This document shows, piece after piece, positions 10,104-21,087 of a stretch of 64,000 nt of DNA. The stretch is from assembly GCF_028890305.1 (NCBI RefSeq), contig NZ_JARBXM010000001.1, forward strand, positions 972,501 to 1,036,500. The letters run 5' to 3'. Source of the stretch: Candidatus Methanosphaera massiliense. Its GTDB lineage: Archaea > Methanobacteriota > Methanobacteria > Methanobacteriales > Methanobacteriaceae. Both the position numbers and the translations under genes were made by a program. Positions within the stretch are counted from its first letter, which is position 1. Each line of letters begins with the position of its first letter. Under the pieces are notes generated by a model. It did not search any database. It had not been told where the DNA came from and was given only the letters and a program-made list of their open reading frames with translations.

Positions 10104-11144
10104 TTATATTACTATATATGTTTTATTCTTTATTTTTATGACGTTTATTTCCTGACCAATTTCAAGATTATTCATGTTATCTGTTTTCTGTAAATCCACA
10201 GTCATATACGTGTCAGGGTCAAGTACCTGTATCTCAGTTGGTGTGATATTAGTTATGGTTGTCAGTCTTAAATCATCCATAGTAGCCACTTTGTTAACAT
10301 TATCATATTCCTTCCATGTTAATGATTCTGTTTTACCATTGTCCAGGTTTGTACCAGAGAATTTATGACTTCCAATTTTCTCTATCTTAATAATTTTATC
10401 TTTATATTCTATGAAGTCATCCCTATGGAATGATGGTAATCTTACAGATATCCATGACCTGTATAGGTCTCTGCTTTTACTTTTATCATGACCTACAAGT
10501 TTTCTGGATTCTGTTATTAATCCGCCATACTGTTTTTGCATGTTTACAGCTATCTTATGAGCAGCATTATATGATCCAATATGATAATCCACACCCTCTT
10601 TTAGCACAATTCTTTCTGTTACATATGCTAATTTATTTGTTTTACAAATTCTCTGTATTTCACTTGATATGAATTTATCAGCATCATTTATTTCAGTATC
10701 CTCTAGTTTTCTATCATCTGCTCGTAATTGGATTACTGCCTCATAATAACCAGAATAAAATTTACTGCAATCAGGACATACTCCACGTTCCACCTTCACT
10801 TCTATTGGGTATTCCTTTTCTATTCTGGTATCCAGTATATCTCCTGATACATGGAGTACACATTCATATACTGTTCCCCTGTTATTGGTTATTTCTGTGA
10901 ACATTTCAACATTTTCTAGCTTATCATTTATTGTAATATCTTTCTGGATAGCATCATTAATTATTTCATCATCATAATATCCTGCCTGAATCCATTTATT
11001 ATTCTTAAATGTCGCACCACAATGTGAACATACAGTAAATGTAGTATATTCTGGTAGTTCCACTAGTTTGAATTCTTTCAGATAACAGCTTTTACATAAT
11101 CCGTCATATAATTTCTCTTCACTGTTACATAATATACAAAACAT
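10104..11144 (-). CDS. Nmd3-family ribosome-associated protein
   Basis: Archaeal homologue of eukaryotic Nmd3, the 60S export adaptor; in archaea it probably acts in 50S subunit biogenesis or quality control. It has 346 aa. The N-terminal zinc-binding region has CILC, CKSC and CSHCG, with a further CPDC near residue 128. The nuclear-shuttling C-terminus of eukaryotic proteins is absent, as expected. The start ATG has GTGATTAA directly upstream. It lies between aIF2-beta and tyrS on the same strand, consistent with a translation gene cluster. Confidence 0.85.
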   Translation of the reverse strand: MFCILCNSEEKLYDGLCKSCYLKEFKLVELPEYTTFTVCSHCGATFKNNKWIQAGYYDDEIINDAIQKDITINDKLENVEMFTEITNNRGTVYECVLHVSGDILDTRIEKEYPIEVKVERGVCPDCSKFYSGYYEAVIQLRADDRKLEDTEINDADKFISSEIQRICKTNKLAYVTERIVLKEGVDYHIGSYNAAHKIAVNMQKQYGGLITESRKLVGHDKSKSRDLYRSWISVRLPSFHRDDFIEYKDKIIKIEKIGSHKFSGTNLDNGKTESLTWKEYDNVNKVATMDDLRLTTITNITPTEIQVLDPDTYMTVDLQKTDNMNNLEIGQEINVIKIKNKTYIVI

Positions 11145-11281
11145 TTAATCACTTGTTGAATTAATTATTTTTCTTTCTAAAAATTTAATATTATTATAAT
11201 AAGTTAGTTCTTTCTCTTCTCTGGGTTAATAATTGTAAAATAAAAAAAAAATAGTATAATATAGATGATATTACATCTAGA

Positions 11282-11728
11282 TTATAATGATTTGAGTGGT
11301 GCTCTAGCTCCACATGCACTACATTTTAATATGTCAACACGGTCTTCACGTATGATAACAGTATCAGGTCTGTTACATTCATGACACATTACAAAGTCGT
11401 CAACATATTCTTTTATACGATCATTGATTACGTAGTGTGTAAATTTACCCTGGAGTATTGCACGGTTTCCTTCTACATTACCAGATGTACCTAATTCTCT
11501 TAATAAGTATTTAAGTACATGCTGTGGGTCTCTGTTTAATGTTCTTGAAACATCACCGAAGTTTTTGATAATGGTACGGTTTCCCTGAATAACAGAGTAT
11601 CCTTTAGGTACTTTGAATCTTTTTGCTTCAAATATTTTATCTGGTAATTGTTCATATGCTTTGTCTAATAATTCTTCATATTCCCTAAATTCTGGGTCAG
11701 TTTTCTTATTGTTACCTTTTTTAGCCAT
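11282..11728 (-). CDS. Translation initiation factor aIF2, beta subunit
   Basis: The beta subunit of the heterotrimer that delivers initiator Met-tRNA to the small subunit. It has 148 aa, typical of archaea, which lack the eukaryotic Lys-block extension. The N-terminal helix contacts the gamma subunit. The core contains [19 protein letters not shown]. The C-terminal zinc ribbon has CHEC and CSAC near residues 119-143. A good GGAGG lies upstream of ATG 11728. It is downstream of mcm, a gene order found in other Methanobacteriales. Confidence 0.95.
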   Translation of the reverse strand: MAKKGNNKKTDPEFREYEELLDKAYEQLPDKIFEAKRFKVPKGYSVIQGNRTIIKNFGDVSRTLNRDPQHVLKYLLRELGTSGNVEGNRAILQGKFTHYVINDRIKEYVDDFVMCHECNRPDTVIIREDRVDILKCSACGARAPLKSL

Positions 11729-11873
11729 CTAAGACTACCCTCCTTTTAATCTTGTATCCTTAAATTAATGTTATAAAACTACATCATCATGAATAATTTA
11801 TTTTTTTATTATTTAATTATACAGTATAATATAATATTTATAAAACCTTATTAATTAATTTTTACAATTTTTT

Positions 11874-13886
11874 TTAAGCTATTTTATAGTGGTCAGATGT
11901 AGGTTCATAAATTACTCCTTTACTCTTGAGCATATTTATTATTTCATCAGCCTTAATTTCACCAATATTATATTTATCAGATAGTTCGGCATATACAATG
12001 TTTTTAGGAGCATTACCCTCATACTCATCACTTAAATCTCTAATAACTTCTGTTATTATGTTAATTTTATCTCTTTCAGAGTGTGATGTTCTTCCTTCAA
12101 CTTTATCTATGTCTACTTTACCAGTATCTGGATCATAACCTACCTGTTTCATACAATCTTCTTGTAGTTTAATTGCTCTTTCAGCATCCTCTTTTAATAC
12201 TTCATTACTTAATCGTATACGTGCACTGGCCTCTGATAAACGTACAAGTGCTTCTAGCTGACGAGCTGTAATTGGTACTGGTGCATCTTCATCTATTGCT
12301 CCACTACGCATGGTTACATAGAAGTCCTGTAATACTTTTGCTGCTTCATTAGTTAGTGTTGGATGTACATTTCTACGAGCATATGCAATGTATTTACGTA
12401 GTAATTCAGGTTCTATTGCATATGGAACAGTGTTTTCCTGGTGTATCTTTAGAATGTGTCCTGCTAGTTTATGGTCTCTTTCAGCATTAGGTTTATCTTC
12501 AATAATGAATATTAAGTCGAAACGTGATAGGATAGGTGATGGTAGGTCTATTTGTTCTGCTACAGATTTATATCGGTCAAATCTACCAAATTTAGGGTTT
12601 GCTGCAGCTAATACACTACAACGACTGTTAAGTGTAGCCATGATTCCTGCTTTAGCAATAGATATTGTCTGTTGTTCTAGAGCTTCGTGTATTGCTGAAC
12701 GGTCCTCTTCACGCATTTTATCTAATTCGTCTACACATACATTACCTTTATCTCCCAGTACAAGTGCACCTGCTTCCAGGCTCCATCCTCCTAGGTCGTC
12801 ACGTACTGCTGCTGCGGTAAGTCCTACACCACTAGTACCTTTACCACTAGTGTATATACCACGAGGTGCAAGTTTAGATACATATTTTAGTATCTGAGAC
12901 TTACCAATACCTGGATCTCCAACAATTAGTATATGCATATCTCCTCTTATACGTGTTTTATCTTCTAATTCTTTTGCAGTACCACCAAATAATTGGAATG
13001 CTATAGCTTCTTTTACTTCATAGTATCCCTGAATGGATGGTGCAGTTGAATCAATAATTTTCTCGTATATGTCTGGAGATTTTGCTAGTTTAAGTATTTC
13101 TTCCTCGTCTTCTTCGTCAATATGTAGCTCCTCGAATTCCTGTTCTAATGGTTCAATATAATTACCATAGATGTAATTATTAAATCTCTTAGTTCTTTCG
13201 TCACGTGCAGTTTTTAAGATTCCTGTTACTCTGACTTTGTCTCCAGGAGCTAGTGTGTCGACCATGTCATCTTCTAATATGATGTTTATTTGTCTTGGCT
13301 GGTCTCCACCTGATAAGTTTTCAAGAGGTTCTTGTAGTTTTACGGTCTGAGTATCCATGTATCTGGATTCATCTTGTATTAGTTTGAATGATCGTCCACC
13401 ACATTCCTGACAGACTGCGGGTTCATGGATAATATTGGTTTTTTGTTCTACTTCATGTATTCTCATACAACTTCTACATTCAAAAACAGCAGTCATTATT
13501 CGTGGATGTATTTCATCAGTTTTACGTACTATACCATCTACTGTAATGAATTTTCCTATGTATTCACTACGTAGATATCGTAATGGTACATTGTTACGCA
13601 CATTTTTAAATCTTACATTTAGTTGTGCGTTTTTTCGTTGTGGGTCTATGTTTACAATAGATTTACTAGCTGCTTCGAGTGTTTCCGTAGGTTTTTCTAT
13701 TAATAAATCAGCACTGTCCGGGTCGAACATTTCAAGTTCGTTGTAATCGACAACTACTGATTTTTCCTCTGGATATTTGTCTAGCACAGCAAATACTTCA
13801 TCTTTACAACGAGTACTGAAGAATTCTTCCAGTTTTACTGTTGATGATGCAGATGAATTTCTACTATTTTCTGCTATCGGTGTCAT
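11874..13886 (-). CDS. mcm: Replicative DNA helicase MCM
   Basis: Homohexameric 3'-5' helicase of the archaeal replication fork, 670 aa, full length. The N-terminal domain carries the C4 zinc motif (CRSC about 136-139, CQEC about 158-161) and the OB fold. The AAA+ core has Walker [10 protein letters not shown] near 323-331, Walker B CVDELDKM and the arginine finger SRFD near 453. A winged helix ends the protein. The translation start lacks a Shine-Dalgarno, but a TATA box sits 31 nt upstream, so the mRNA is probably leaderless. No intein is present. Confidence 0.96.
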   Translation of the reverse strand: MTPIAENSRNSSASSTVKLEEFFSTRCKDEVFAVLDKYPEEKSVVVDYNELEMFDPDSADLLIEKPTETLEAASKSIVNIDPQRKNAQLNVRFKNVRNNVPLRYLRSEYIGKFITVDGIVRKTDEIHPRIMTAVFECRSCMRIHEVEQKTNIIHEPAVCQECGGRSFKLIQDESRYMDTQTVKLQEPLENLSGGDQPRQINIILEDDMVDTLAPGDKVRVTGILKTARDERTKRFNNYIYGNYIEPLEQEFEELHIDEEDEEEILKLAKSPDIYEKIIDSTAPSIQGYYEVKEAIAFQLFGGTAKELEDKTRIRGDMHILIVGDPGIGKSQILKYVSKLAPRGIYTSGKGTSGVGLTAAAVRDDLGGWSLEAGALVLGDKGNVCVDELDKMREEDRSAIHEALEQQTISIAKAGIMATLNSRCSVLAAANPKFGRFDRYKSVAEQIDLPSPILSRFDLIFIIEDKPNAERDHKLAGHILKIHQENTVPYAIEPELLRKYIAYARRNVHPTLTNEAAKVLQDFYVTMRSGAIDEDAPVPITARQLEALVRLSEASARIRLSNEVLKEDAERAIKLQEDCMKQVGYDPDTGKVDIDKVEGRTSHSERDKINIITEVIRDLSDEYEGNAPKNIVYAELSDKYNIGEIKADEIINMLKSKGVIYEPTSDHYKIA

Positions 13887-13913
13887 ATGATATACTTTAT
13901 AAATTTCATGTTT

Positions 13914-13921
13914 TTTATATA
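13914..13921 (-). promoter_or_regulatory. TATA box of mcm
   Basis: TATATAAA on the minus strand, centred about 31 nt from the mcm ATG. With the usual archaeal spacing of 25-27 nt the transcript would begin within about 5 nt of the start codon, which fits the absence of a ribosome-binding site. Confidence 0.45.
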
Positions 13922-14115
13922 TTGGTCAGAATATTTTTCATGATATAATATTATATATGAAATTTAATGATATTCAAAGGGATATTGATTTTTTTAAATT
14001 AAATATGATATAAATATTAATAGTCTGAATTAGAAAAATAGTATAAGATATATAAGTATATTATAATATTATAGAATACTTATAGCGGGTAAAATTTTTT
14101 TATCAGAGGATTCAC

Positions 14116-14550
14116 ATGAAACGATCAAGGTTAAAATTATTCAAAACTACCTCTTTAACGATTTCTTTAATTGGAGTTATTCTGATTTTATTAACAGTGG
14201 TGGTAGCTGGTTACGTACTTGTTTCAGATTTAACAAATTCTGTTTCAAATACTGTTAGCACTGGTTCATCATATGATAATTTAACTCAGTTAAAATCAGA
14301 ATATGCTAATGTTTCACAGCAATACTCTAAATTAGATGAACAGTTAGGTACAACTCCTGATGCTAATGTCAAATCAACATTTAATAATGGTAAATTAAAA
14401 TTATCTGAGGTTAATTCGACATTAGGTTCAGCACAGAGTGATATTGAAGCTGGTGAACCTGATGATAAGGTCAATAATGAGTTGAATCAGGCAAGAAACG
14501 AGCTTCATGAAGCAGAGGGAATTTATAATAATATAACTGCTAATAGGTAG
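14116..14550 (+). CDS. Membrane-anchored coiled-coil protein, function unknown
   Basis: A protein of 144 aa. The basic N-terminus (MKRSRLKLFK) precedes one hydrophobic segment, about 16-37, giving an N-in signal anchor with the rest outside the cytoplasm. The outer part is hydrophilic, with heptad-like stretches around 58-75 and 110-140 and several N-x-S/T sequons (NLT, NVS, NST, NIT), possible AglB targets. GAGG lies 6 nt before the ATG. The gene stands alone between mcm (divergent) and rlmE (convergent). No family recognised. Confidence 0.7.
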   Translation: MKRSRLKLFKTTSLTISLIGVILILLTVVVAGYVLVSDLTNSVSNTVSTGSSYDNLTQLKSEYANVSQQYSKLDEQLGTTPDANVKSTFNNGKLKLSEVNSTLGSAQSDIEAGEPDDKVNNELNQARNELHEAEGIYNNITANR

Positions 14551-14611
14551 TTATATTATATTTTCCCTTATCAAAAAAATCTTTTTTTTATTATTTATTT
14601 TATTTTAAAAA

Positions 14612-15235
14612 CTAGTTTTTGTTACTACCTTTAAATCCACGAGCAATAACATACATTTCAGCACTACGTTTTCTAGAAGAATTTGGCTTTGTTGTTTTAA
14701 CAGTTTTAAACTGCTTTTTTAATGTCTTTATTAAGTCCTGATATGCTTCTCCTTGGAATGCTTTCATAATAAGATTACCGTTATTTTTAAGTATATTATT
14801 ACTAATTTTAATCACAGCCATTGCAAGGTCATATGCTCTGAAATTATCAATATCCTTAATTCCTGTTAGTTTTGGTGAAGCATCAGATAATATTACATCT
14901 GCTTTACCATCAATGATTTCCATAATCATTTCCTGTATTTCAGGTGTTGTGAAATCTCCTTTTACTCCAGTATATGCTTCATGGTCTATTGGTTTAATAT
15001 ATTCAAGGTCTACACTAATAATTTGACCCTTGCCTTCTTCTCCAATAACCTCAGCTACAACTTGACTCCATCCACCAGGAGCAGCACCTAAATCCACTAC
15101 ATTATAGTCAGGTTTTAATAATTTATATTTCTTATCTAACTGTTTAAGTTTATAAGAAGCTCTTGAACGATAATTCTGCTTCTTTGCTAATTTATAGTAG
15201 TGTTCTTTATCATGTTTTGCTTTCCAACGACTCAT
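14612..15235 (-). CDS. rlmE: rRNA 2'-O-methyltransferase RlmE/FtsJ family
   Basis: SAM-dependent methyltransferase for a uridine 2'-O position in 23S rRNA. It has 207 aa, the family length. The SAM motif VVDLGAAPGGWSQV is at about 46-59. The K-D-K-E tetrad can be followed: Lys in YRSRASYKLKQLD, Asp in ILSDASPKLTG, Lys in LIMKAFQG and Glu in KRSAEMYV. The frame extends to 15244, but GGAGA abuts that ATG and is 9 nt from ATG 15235, which I choose. It follows the phosphoesterase gene closely and is probably co-transcribed. Confidence 0.9.
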   Translation of the reverse strand: MSRWKAKHDKEHYYKLAKKQNYRSRASYKLKQLDKKYKLLKPDYNVVDLGAAPGGWSQVVAEVIGEEGKGQIISVDLEYIKPIDHEAYTGVKGDFTTPEIQEMIMEIIDGKADVILSDASPKLTGIKDIDNFRAYDLAMAVIKISNNILKNNGNLIMKAFQGEAYQDLIKTLKKQFKTVKTTKPNSSRKRSAEMYVIARGFKGSNKN

Positions 15236-15256
15236 AATAATCATTCTCCATTAATT

Positions 15257-15778
15257 TTAGTGATTAAATTGTGTGAAATCTAAAGCCTTACAGGTGGGTT
15301 TCCCAATTTTCACAATCTCTGCTTCAACATCTGACCCCTCAATTTTTAGTAACATTACAGTAGGATCAGTTAAACGTGGCTGTGTAGGACTTCCAGGATT
15401 TAATAATAATACATCATCCATTTTTTCAATCATTGCCTGATGTGTATGACCAGTAATTAGGATATCAACATCTAATTCCTTAGCAATATAATATAATTGT
15501 TGAGTATCACCCTTAGGATATACAACTCCATGAGCTAATCCAATTCTGACATTTTCTATTTCTATTACTTCTCTTTCATTAAGTCCTAAATTAGGGTCAC
15601 AATTACCATATACTGCTGTAACTGGTGCAATTTCTTCTAATGATTTGATAACATCTAGTGATTCGATGTCACCTGCATGTAATATCATATCTACATTTTT
15701 AAATACATCAAATACCTTTTCAGGAATTTTTGAAGACCTGACAGGTATATGTGTATCTGATATAACGCCTATTAGCAT
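15257..15778 (-). CDS. Metallophosphoesterase, MJ0936/YfcE family
   Basis: A protein of 173 aa with the calcineurin-like fold. The metal-ligand motifs are in order: SDTHI (D8, H10), HAGDIES, YGNCD, an AHG segment near 94 and GHTHQ near 122. Relatives hydrolyse phosphodiesters such as bis-pNPP or cyclic nucleotides; the physiological substrate is unknown. AGGAG lies 7 nt upstream of the ATG. It is upstream of rlmE on the same strand. Confidence 0.88.
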   Translation of the reverse strand: MLIGVISDTHIPVRSSKIPEKVFDVFKNVDMILHAGDIESLDVIKSLEEIAPVTAVYGNCDPNLGLNEREVIEIENVRIGLAHGVVYPKGDTQQLYYIAKELDVDILITGHTHQAMIEKMDDVLLLNPGSPTQPRLTDPTVMLLKIEGSDVEAEIVKIGKPTCKALDFTQFNH

Positions 15779-16028
15779 AAATATCTCCTAACAATTTATT
15801 TTTAAATAGTCTATTATACAATCCAATTTTTATATTATTGATTCTAATAAAATATTTAACTATTCTTAATTATCAACTTTATGAAAATCAACTAAATTAT
15901 ATATAACTAGTGAAATATCATTTTATATAATAGAAAAGATTTAACATATACTTATAATTCTTAGTTTCATATAAGGGTAATTCAAGAAAAACGAGATATG
16001 ATACTAGAAATAGGGGTTGAGAAATAAT

Positions 16029-18203
16029 ATGAATGAATTAATAATATGTGAAAAGCCTAAGGTAGCTGAGAAAGTTGCAAAAGCTTTATCTGATTCACCT
16101 GTTAAAAATTCTTACAAGAGAGTACCATATTATGAGATTGTAAAAGATAATGGAGAAAAGACAACAGTACTATCCGCTGTAGGACACTTGTTTTCTCTAA
16201 AAGCAACAAATAAAAAGGATAAAAGATTATTTGATGTAGAATGGGTACCATTAAGTGAAACAGATAAATCAAAAAAATATGTGAAAAACTACATAGACAC
16301 TATAAAAAAATTTTCAAAAGATGCAGACCGATTCATACATGCATGCGATTATGATACAGAAGGAACACTGATAGGATACAATGCCTTAAGATATATTTGT
16401 GGTAAAGACAGTATTGATAAATCATTCAGAATGAAATTCTCTGCACTAACAAAAAAAGACCTGATAAAATCATACTCTGAGGCATATCCTCTGAAAAATG
16501 ATGAAAAATGGGCAGATAGTGGAGAAGCTAGACACGTACTAGACTTCCTATTTGGTGTAAACATATCAAAAGCAATGACTGATTCAGTACTAGCAGTAAC
16601 TAAGAGATATGTACAATTATCAGCAGGAAGAGTACAAACACCAACACTAGCAATACTCACAGAAAGAGAAAAAGAAATACAGAAATTTGTACCAGAACCA
16701 TACTGGCTAATAAAAGCAAAAATCCAGAAAAGAATAATAGCAGACCATAAAAAAGGTAAAATCTTCGATAAAAAAGAAGTAGATAAAATCTTAGCAAACT
16801 GCAAAGGAAAAGATGCAAAAGTAACAAAAATCACCACAAGAAAATCTAAAAAAGGATTACCAGTACCATTCGAGCTAGGAACACTACAATCAGAGGCATA
16901 TGCACAATTCGGATTCACACCAAGAAAAACACAGCAAATAGCACAGAACTTATATGTGGAAGGATACACATCATATCCAAGAACATCATCCCAGAAATTA
17001 CCGGAATCACTAGGACTACCAAACATACTAAATCAACTAGCAAAAAACCCTAAATACAAAGATAAAATTTCACAACTAAAAGAACCATTAAAACCAAATG
17101 AAGGTAAAAAAACAGATGAAGCACACCCTGCTATACATCCAACAGGAACATTACCAAAAGATATATCAGCAGATTACCAGAAAATATACGACTTAATCAC
17201 ATACAGATTTATAAGCTTATTTGGAGAACCAGCAGAACTAGAATCAATAAAAGTAGATCTGGATATAGGGGAAGAACCATTCACATTCTCAAGACAAAGA
17301 ATATCCAAGGAAGGATGGTTAAGTCTTGATCCATACCAATACAAGAAAGTAAAAAATGAGGAATTCCCAGATATATCTGAAGGAGAAACCACAAAGGCAA
17401 AAGTAAAAAGTGAAGAAAAAGAAACTAAACCACCAGCAAGATATAATCAAGCATCAATTATCAGAGAACTAGAAAAACGTGGTCTAGGAACAAAGTCAAC
17501 CAGAGCAAACATAGTATCAATATTATACACTAGAAAATATGTTGAAGGTAAAAAGATAGAAGTCAGTCAACTAGGCGAACAAATAATTGATACACTAGAA
17601 AAATACTCTGAAAGAATAACTAGTGAACAAATGACCCGTGAATTTGAGATTGATTTAGACAAAATTAAGAAAAATGAATTAACAGAACAAGATGTAATTG
17701 ATGATGCAAAATCAGAATTAACAGGTATTCTTGACAAAGTAGATGAAAATAAGGAAAATATCGGTAAAGAATTATATGGTGCTTATGAACAAAGCCGTAT
17801 AGTCGGAGAGTGTAGCTGTGGCGGAAACCTAATTATAATCTCATCACCAAGAGGCGGAAAATTTGTAGGATGCTCTAATTATCCAAAATGTAAGAAAACA
17901 TATTCTTTACCAGCAGGAGCTAATGTACTTAAAACAAAATGTGAAAAATGTGGACTTCCATTAATATCCTACGGAAAACCAAGACAAAGGGCATGTCTCG
18001 ACTTTGAATGTGCTAATGGTGGTAAAAAATCTAGTAATGACATTGTAGGTAAATGCCCAGAATGTGGTAATGATCTCATAAAAAGAATGGGAAGATATGG
18101 CGAATTTATCGGATGTACAGGTTTCCCAAAATGCAGATTCACATCATCAATAGCTGACTTTGAAAAAGCACAAACAGATACTGAAAAAACAGAGGCTAAA
18201 TAG
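16029..18203 (+). CDS. topA: DNA topoisomerase I (type IA)
   Basis: Relaxes negatively supercoiled DNA by 5'-phosphotyrosyl strand passage. It has 724 aa. The Toprim domain starts at [15 protein letters not shown] and has the acidic DYDTEG near 106. The catalytic Tyr is about residue 315, in YTSYPRT. Three C4 zinc ribbons end the protein: CSCGG to CSNYPKC near 595-620, CEKCG to CLDFEC near 641, and CPECG to CTGFPKC near 680. ATG 16029 is favoured over an upstream TTG (16017) because GGTTGAG lies just before it. It converges on the helicase gene. Confidence 0.95.
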   Translation: MNELIICEKPKVAEKVAKALSDSPVKNSYKRVPYYEIVKDNGEKTTVLSAVGHLFSLKATNKKDKRLFDVEWVPLSETDKSKKYVKNYIDTIKKFSKDADRFIHACDYDTEGTLIGYNALRYICGKDSIDKSFRMKFSALTKKDLIKSYSEAYPLKNDEKWADSGEARHVLDFLFGVNISKAMTDSVLAVTKRYVQLSAGRVQTPTLAILTEREKEIQKFVPEPYWLIKAKIQKRIIADHKKGKIFDKKEVDKILANCKGKDAKVTKITTRKSKKGLPVPFELGTLQSEAYAQFGFTPRKTQQIAQNLYVEGYTSYPRTSSQKLPESLGLPNILNQLAKNPKYKDKISQLKEPLKPNEGKKTDEAHPAIHPTGTLPKDISADYQKIYDLITYRFISLFGEPAELESIKVDLDIGEEPFTFSRQRISKEGWLSLDPYQYKKVKNEEFPDISEGETTKAKVKSEEKETKPPARYNQASIIRELEKRGLGTKSTRANIVSILYTRKYVEGKKIEVSQLGEQIIDTLEKYSERITSEQMTREFEIDLDKIKKNELTEQDVIDDAKSELTGILDKVDENKENIGKELYGAYEQSRIVGECSCGGNLIIISSPRGGKFVGCSNYPKCKKTYSLPAGANVLKTKCEKCGLPLISYGKPRQRACLDFECANGGKKSSNDIVGKCPECGNDLIKRMGRYGEFIGCTGFPKCRFTSSIADFEKAQTDTEKTEAK

Positions 18204-18254
18204 GCCCTGTAAATTACCTAACATCCAACCCCCTTTTTCTATTTTCTATTTTTT
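18204..18254. terminator. C-rich and T-rich terminator-like spacer
   Basis: Between the convergent topA and helicase genes, CATCCAACCCCCTTTTTC (18222-18239) leads into T-rich sequence. It resembles the C-rich plus oligo-T ends seen after several other genes in this window. Confidence 0.45.
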
Positions 18255-20570
18255 TTATTCATTTTTTGAAATATTATTATATAATTCCTTTAATATTAGA
18301 AGTGTACCCTCTTTATTTAGATGTTTATCATCAGTTTGTTGCTGTGATGAATATATACATGCAGGACAGCCTGATTCACATTCACAGTCTCTTACTAATT
18401 CATAAGACATTTTAATAATATCTTTAAATAATTTATATGCCTTTTTAGTTAATCCAACACCATCCTCAAATCCATCATATATGAATATCGTTGCGTTTAA
18501 GGTGTCTTCATGCATATTTTTTGTAACACCGCCTAAATCATAAGTATCACACATTACATGATAAGGAGTTACTGATAACATAACATTAGCCACGCCCTGT
18601 AAGCAGCCCATAAATGCGTCTTCAAATTTAGTGTCAGTGTTAAGTGTTTCTTTTACTTTTTCTCTTATTTCAAATGGTATTGTAAACCATAATCCCTTAG
18701 TTTTGAAGTTTAATGGGGGTAGGTTTAATTTTTTGGATGATGTGATTTTACTGAATTTTATGACATTATATCTATCATATTTCTCTGTTACATTAAGTCT
18801 ACCATAGCTTAGTTTAATGTTATTTATAGTGTTCTGTTGTTCTTCTTTAATTATCTTCACATCAACTTCTTTTAATGCTTGAGTGTAATAATTAAGGTCT
18901 TTCTTTTTCACATATACTCGTTTTTTATGAATGTCTAATTCTTTGACAAGATATGTGTCACCATTATGTATTAATACAGCGTTTTCATGTGCTTCTCTGA
19001 ATGCTTGTTTTTCACTCATTTCTTCTAGGAATGTACGTCCATTGAATACAGCATATGGCTCTGACCTTACATCGTTAAGGTTTAATTCAAGATTTGGTGT
19101 TTTATCTTGTTTTAATATTCTTTCATCATTGTAAATCCATTGATTGTTAGAATATTTTAGTATACCCTCTGTTTCAAGGTCACTTATTTCATCAATAACT
19201 ATTCCTTCATCATCAAATCCGAAACTTTCTATTTCATTGAGTTTTAATGGTATTTCATATGCTGCACATTTCAGATGTTCTCTTAGTATTTGCTGATTGT
19301 TAAGGTCGATTATTGCATGTTCATGTGTCTTGTTAAAAAATCTTTCAGGATGTTTCATGAAGTATTGATCTAACGGATTCTGGAATGCTACCATTGTTAT
19401 TAAAGCTTCCTGGTTTCGTCTTCCTGCACGTCCTGCTTGCTGCCATGTTGAGATTAATGTTCCAGGATATCCTGATATTATTACACTATCTAATGAACCA
19501 ATATTTATTCCAAGTTCTAATGCATTTGTAGTTACGATTCCTTTTATTTTTCCTTCTTTCAGATTATCTTCAATCTTTTTTCTTTCTTCAACTGTGTATC
19601 CTGCACGGTATGCTGTTATCTTATTTGATAGTTCGGGCTGTTTTACTTCTAGTTCTTTTTTAGATCTTAAAGCTATAACTTCTGCCATTTTACGTGATAT
19701 TTCAAAGCAGATTGTTTGTAAATCATTCTGTACATATGTGTTGAATAGTTTTAATGTGTCATTGTGGATTGATGGGTTTTTGGATTCAATTGCATATGGA
19801 TTGAAGAACATGAAGTATTTCTTTCCGGAAGGTGATCCATTGTCATCAATTATTTTATAGCTAAGTCCTGTTAGTTTTTCACTAAATTCCATAGGATTTG
19901 CTAGCGTTGCTGTTGATATAATAAATTGTGGCTCTGAACCATAATATTTACAGATTCTTTTTAATCTTCTTATTAGAAATGCCATGTTTGACCCAAATAC
20001 GCCACGGTACTGGTGTGCTTCATCTATTATTATGTATTTAATATTTTCAAAGAATCTTTGCCATTGTTCATGCCATGGTAGTATATAGTGTAGTTCGTAT
20101 GGATTTGTTATAACTAGTCTTGATTTTCTTTTTATTTCTGGTCTCTTGGATTTTGGTGTGTCTCCGTCATACTTTGCGGGGTATATGTCTAGGTTACATT
20201 CATTATCTATACTTAATATGCTTTTTAACTGGTCGTTTGCTAATGCTTTTGTTGGATATATGTATAGTGCTGTGTCTTCTCTGTTATTAGTCAGGTCTTC
20301 TATTACTGGTAGTGTAAATGATAATGTTTTTCCACTTGCTGTTGGAGTAGTGATAACTACATTTTCTCCATTTCTGACATGTTTTAGTGCTTCGTATTGG
20401 TGAGTGTATAATTTTATGTTATGGTCGTTAAGATAATTTTCCAGAGGTTCGGGTAATTCTACCTGTTCAAGAGTGTATCTTGCTCGTCTTGCAGGTATTT
20501 CTTCTATATGTTCTATTCTGTCCCTGAACCATTTTTTATTTTGAAAATAAGTTAGTATGTCTTTTATCAT
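18255..20570 (-). CDS. DEAH-box superfamily 2 helicase, Hrq1/MrfA-like (DUF1998)
   Basis: A helicase of 771 aa. The first RecA domain has motif I TPTASGKT (about 71-78) and motif II DEAH (about 183). The second has GIVTTNALELGINIGSLD and the motif VI segment QQAGRAGRRNQ. The C-terminal DUF1998/MZB region ends with the cysteine cluster CECESGCPAC near 727-737, which in Bacillus MrfA and fungal Hrq1 binds zinc or a metal cluster. Family members are 3'-5' DNA helicases in repair, including crosslink repair; that role here is inferred. It is convergent with topA. Confidence 0.87.
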   Translation of the reverse strand: MIKDILTYFQNKKWFRDRIEHIEEIPARRARYTLEQVELPEPLENYLNDHNIKLYTHQYEALKHVRNGENVVITTPTASGKTLSFTLPVIEDLTNNREDTALYIYPTKALANDQLKSILSIDNECNLDIYPAKYDGDTPKSKRPEIKRKSRLVITNPYELHYILPWHEQWQRFFENIKYIIIDEAHQYRGVFGSNMAFLIRRLKRICKYYGSEPQFIISTATLANPMEFSEKLTGLSYKIIDDNGSPSGKKYFMFFNPYAIESKNPSIHNDTLKLFNTYVQNDLQTICFEISRKMAEVIALRSKKELEVKQPELSNKITAYRAGYTVEERKKIEDNLKEGKIKGIVTTNALELGINIGSLDSVIISGYPGTLISTWQQAGRAGRRNQEALITMVAFQNPLDQYFMKHPERFFNKTHEHAIIDLNNQQILREHLKCAAYEIPLKLNEIESFGFDDEGIVIDEISDLETEGILKYSNNQWIYNDERILKQDKTPNLELNLNDVRSEPYAVFNGRTFLEEMSEKQAFREAHENAVLIHNGDTYLVKELDIHKKRVYVKKKDLNYYTQALKEVDVKIIKEEQQNTINNIKLSYGRLNVTEKYDRYNVIKFSKITSSKKLNLPPLNFKTKGLWFTIPFEIREKVKETLNTDTKFEDAFMGCLQGVANVMLSVTPYHVMCDTYDLGGVTKNMHEDTLNATIFIYDGFEDGVGLTKKAYKLFKDIIKMSYELVRDCECESGCPACIYSSQQQTDDKHLNKEGTLLILKELYNNISKNE

Positions 20571-21087
20571 TCTATTTAACTACCTTTTGTTTATTGTACT
20601 AGAAATTTATTAATTCATTTTGAAAATTTAATGTAAAAATTGTTCTATTATATTATATTTGATTTTATTATTTTAATAAATATAATTTTTCAGATTGTTA
20701 GATATTTTTTGATGTTAATCTATTTTTTTTAAAGGTATTGACACGCTTAATCTTTTATTAAGATTTCACTTACAGTTATTAATCAGAAGGAGTTATTAAA
20801 CATTTTAAAATATGTATTATTTAGTTTTGTTATTTATTTTTTATTTTTCAATATTTTTATTAATTTTTTAATTTTAGTTTATTCTTTATAAATTTAAATA
20901 TATCTTTAATCATAAACTTCTATAAGGATATTTTTTGATTGATATAAATAAACAATCTAAATTTATATTTAGTTAATATATTCTCGTTAGATACAGTTTA
21001 TAATTTGATTTAACTAAAAATTATCAGTAAAACGAAGATTATCCTATTTTTTTTATCAAAATTGGAGGTAAAAAGGAGAATTATCAC
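20571..21087. other. Divergent intergenic region between helicase and aglB
   Basis: A 517-bp AT-rich region that should hold promoters for both genes. It contains an inverted repeat AATCTT-N5-AAGATT (about 20759-20775). A GAAGGAG at 20786-20792 is followed after 9 nt by a 29-codon ATT-initiated hydrophobic frame (20802-20891), treated below as speculative. A double ribosome-binding site (GGAGGT and AGGAG) precedes aglB. Nothing else recognised. Confidence 0.5.

Noticed and set aside
12388-12897. 169-codon frame opposite mcm
   Set aside because: Antisense shadow; mcm is unambiguous.
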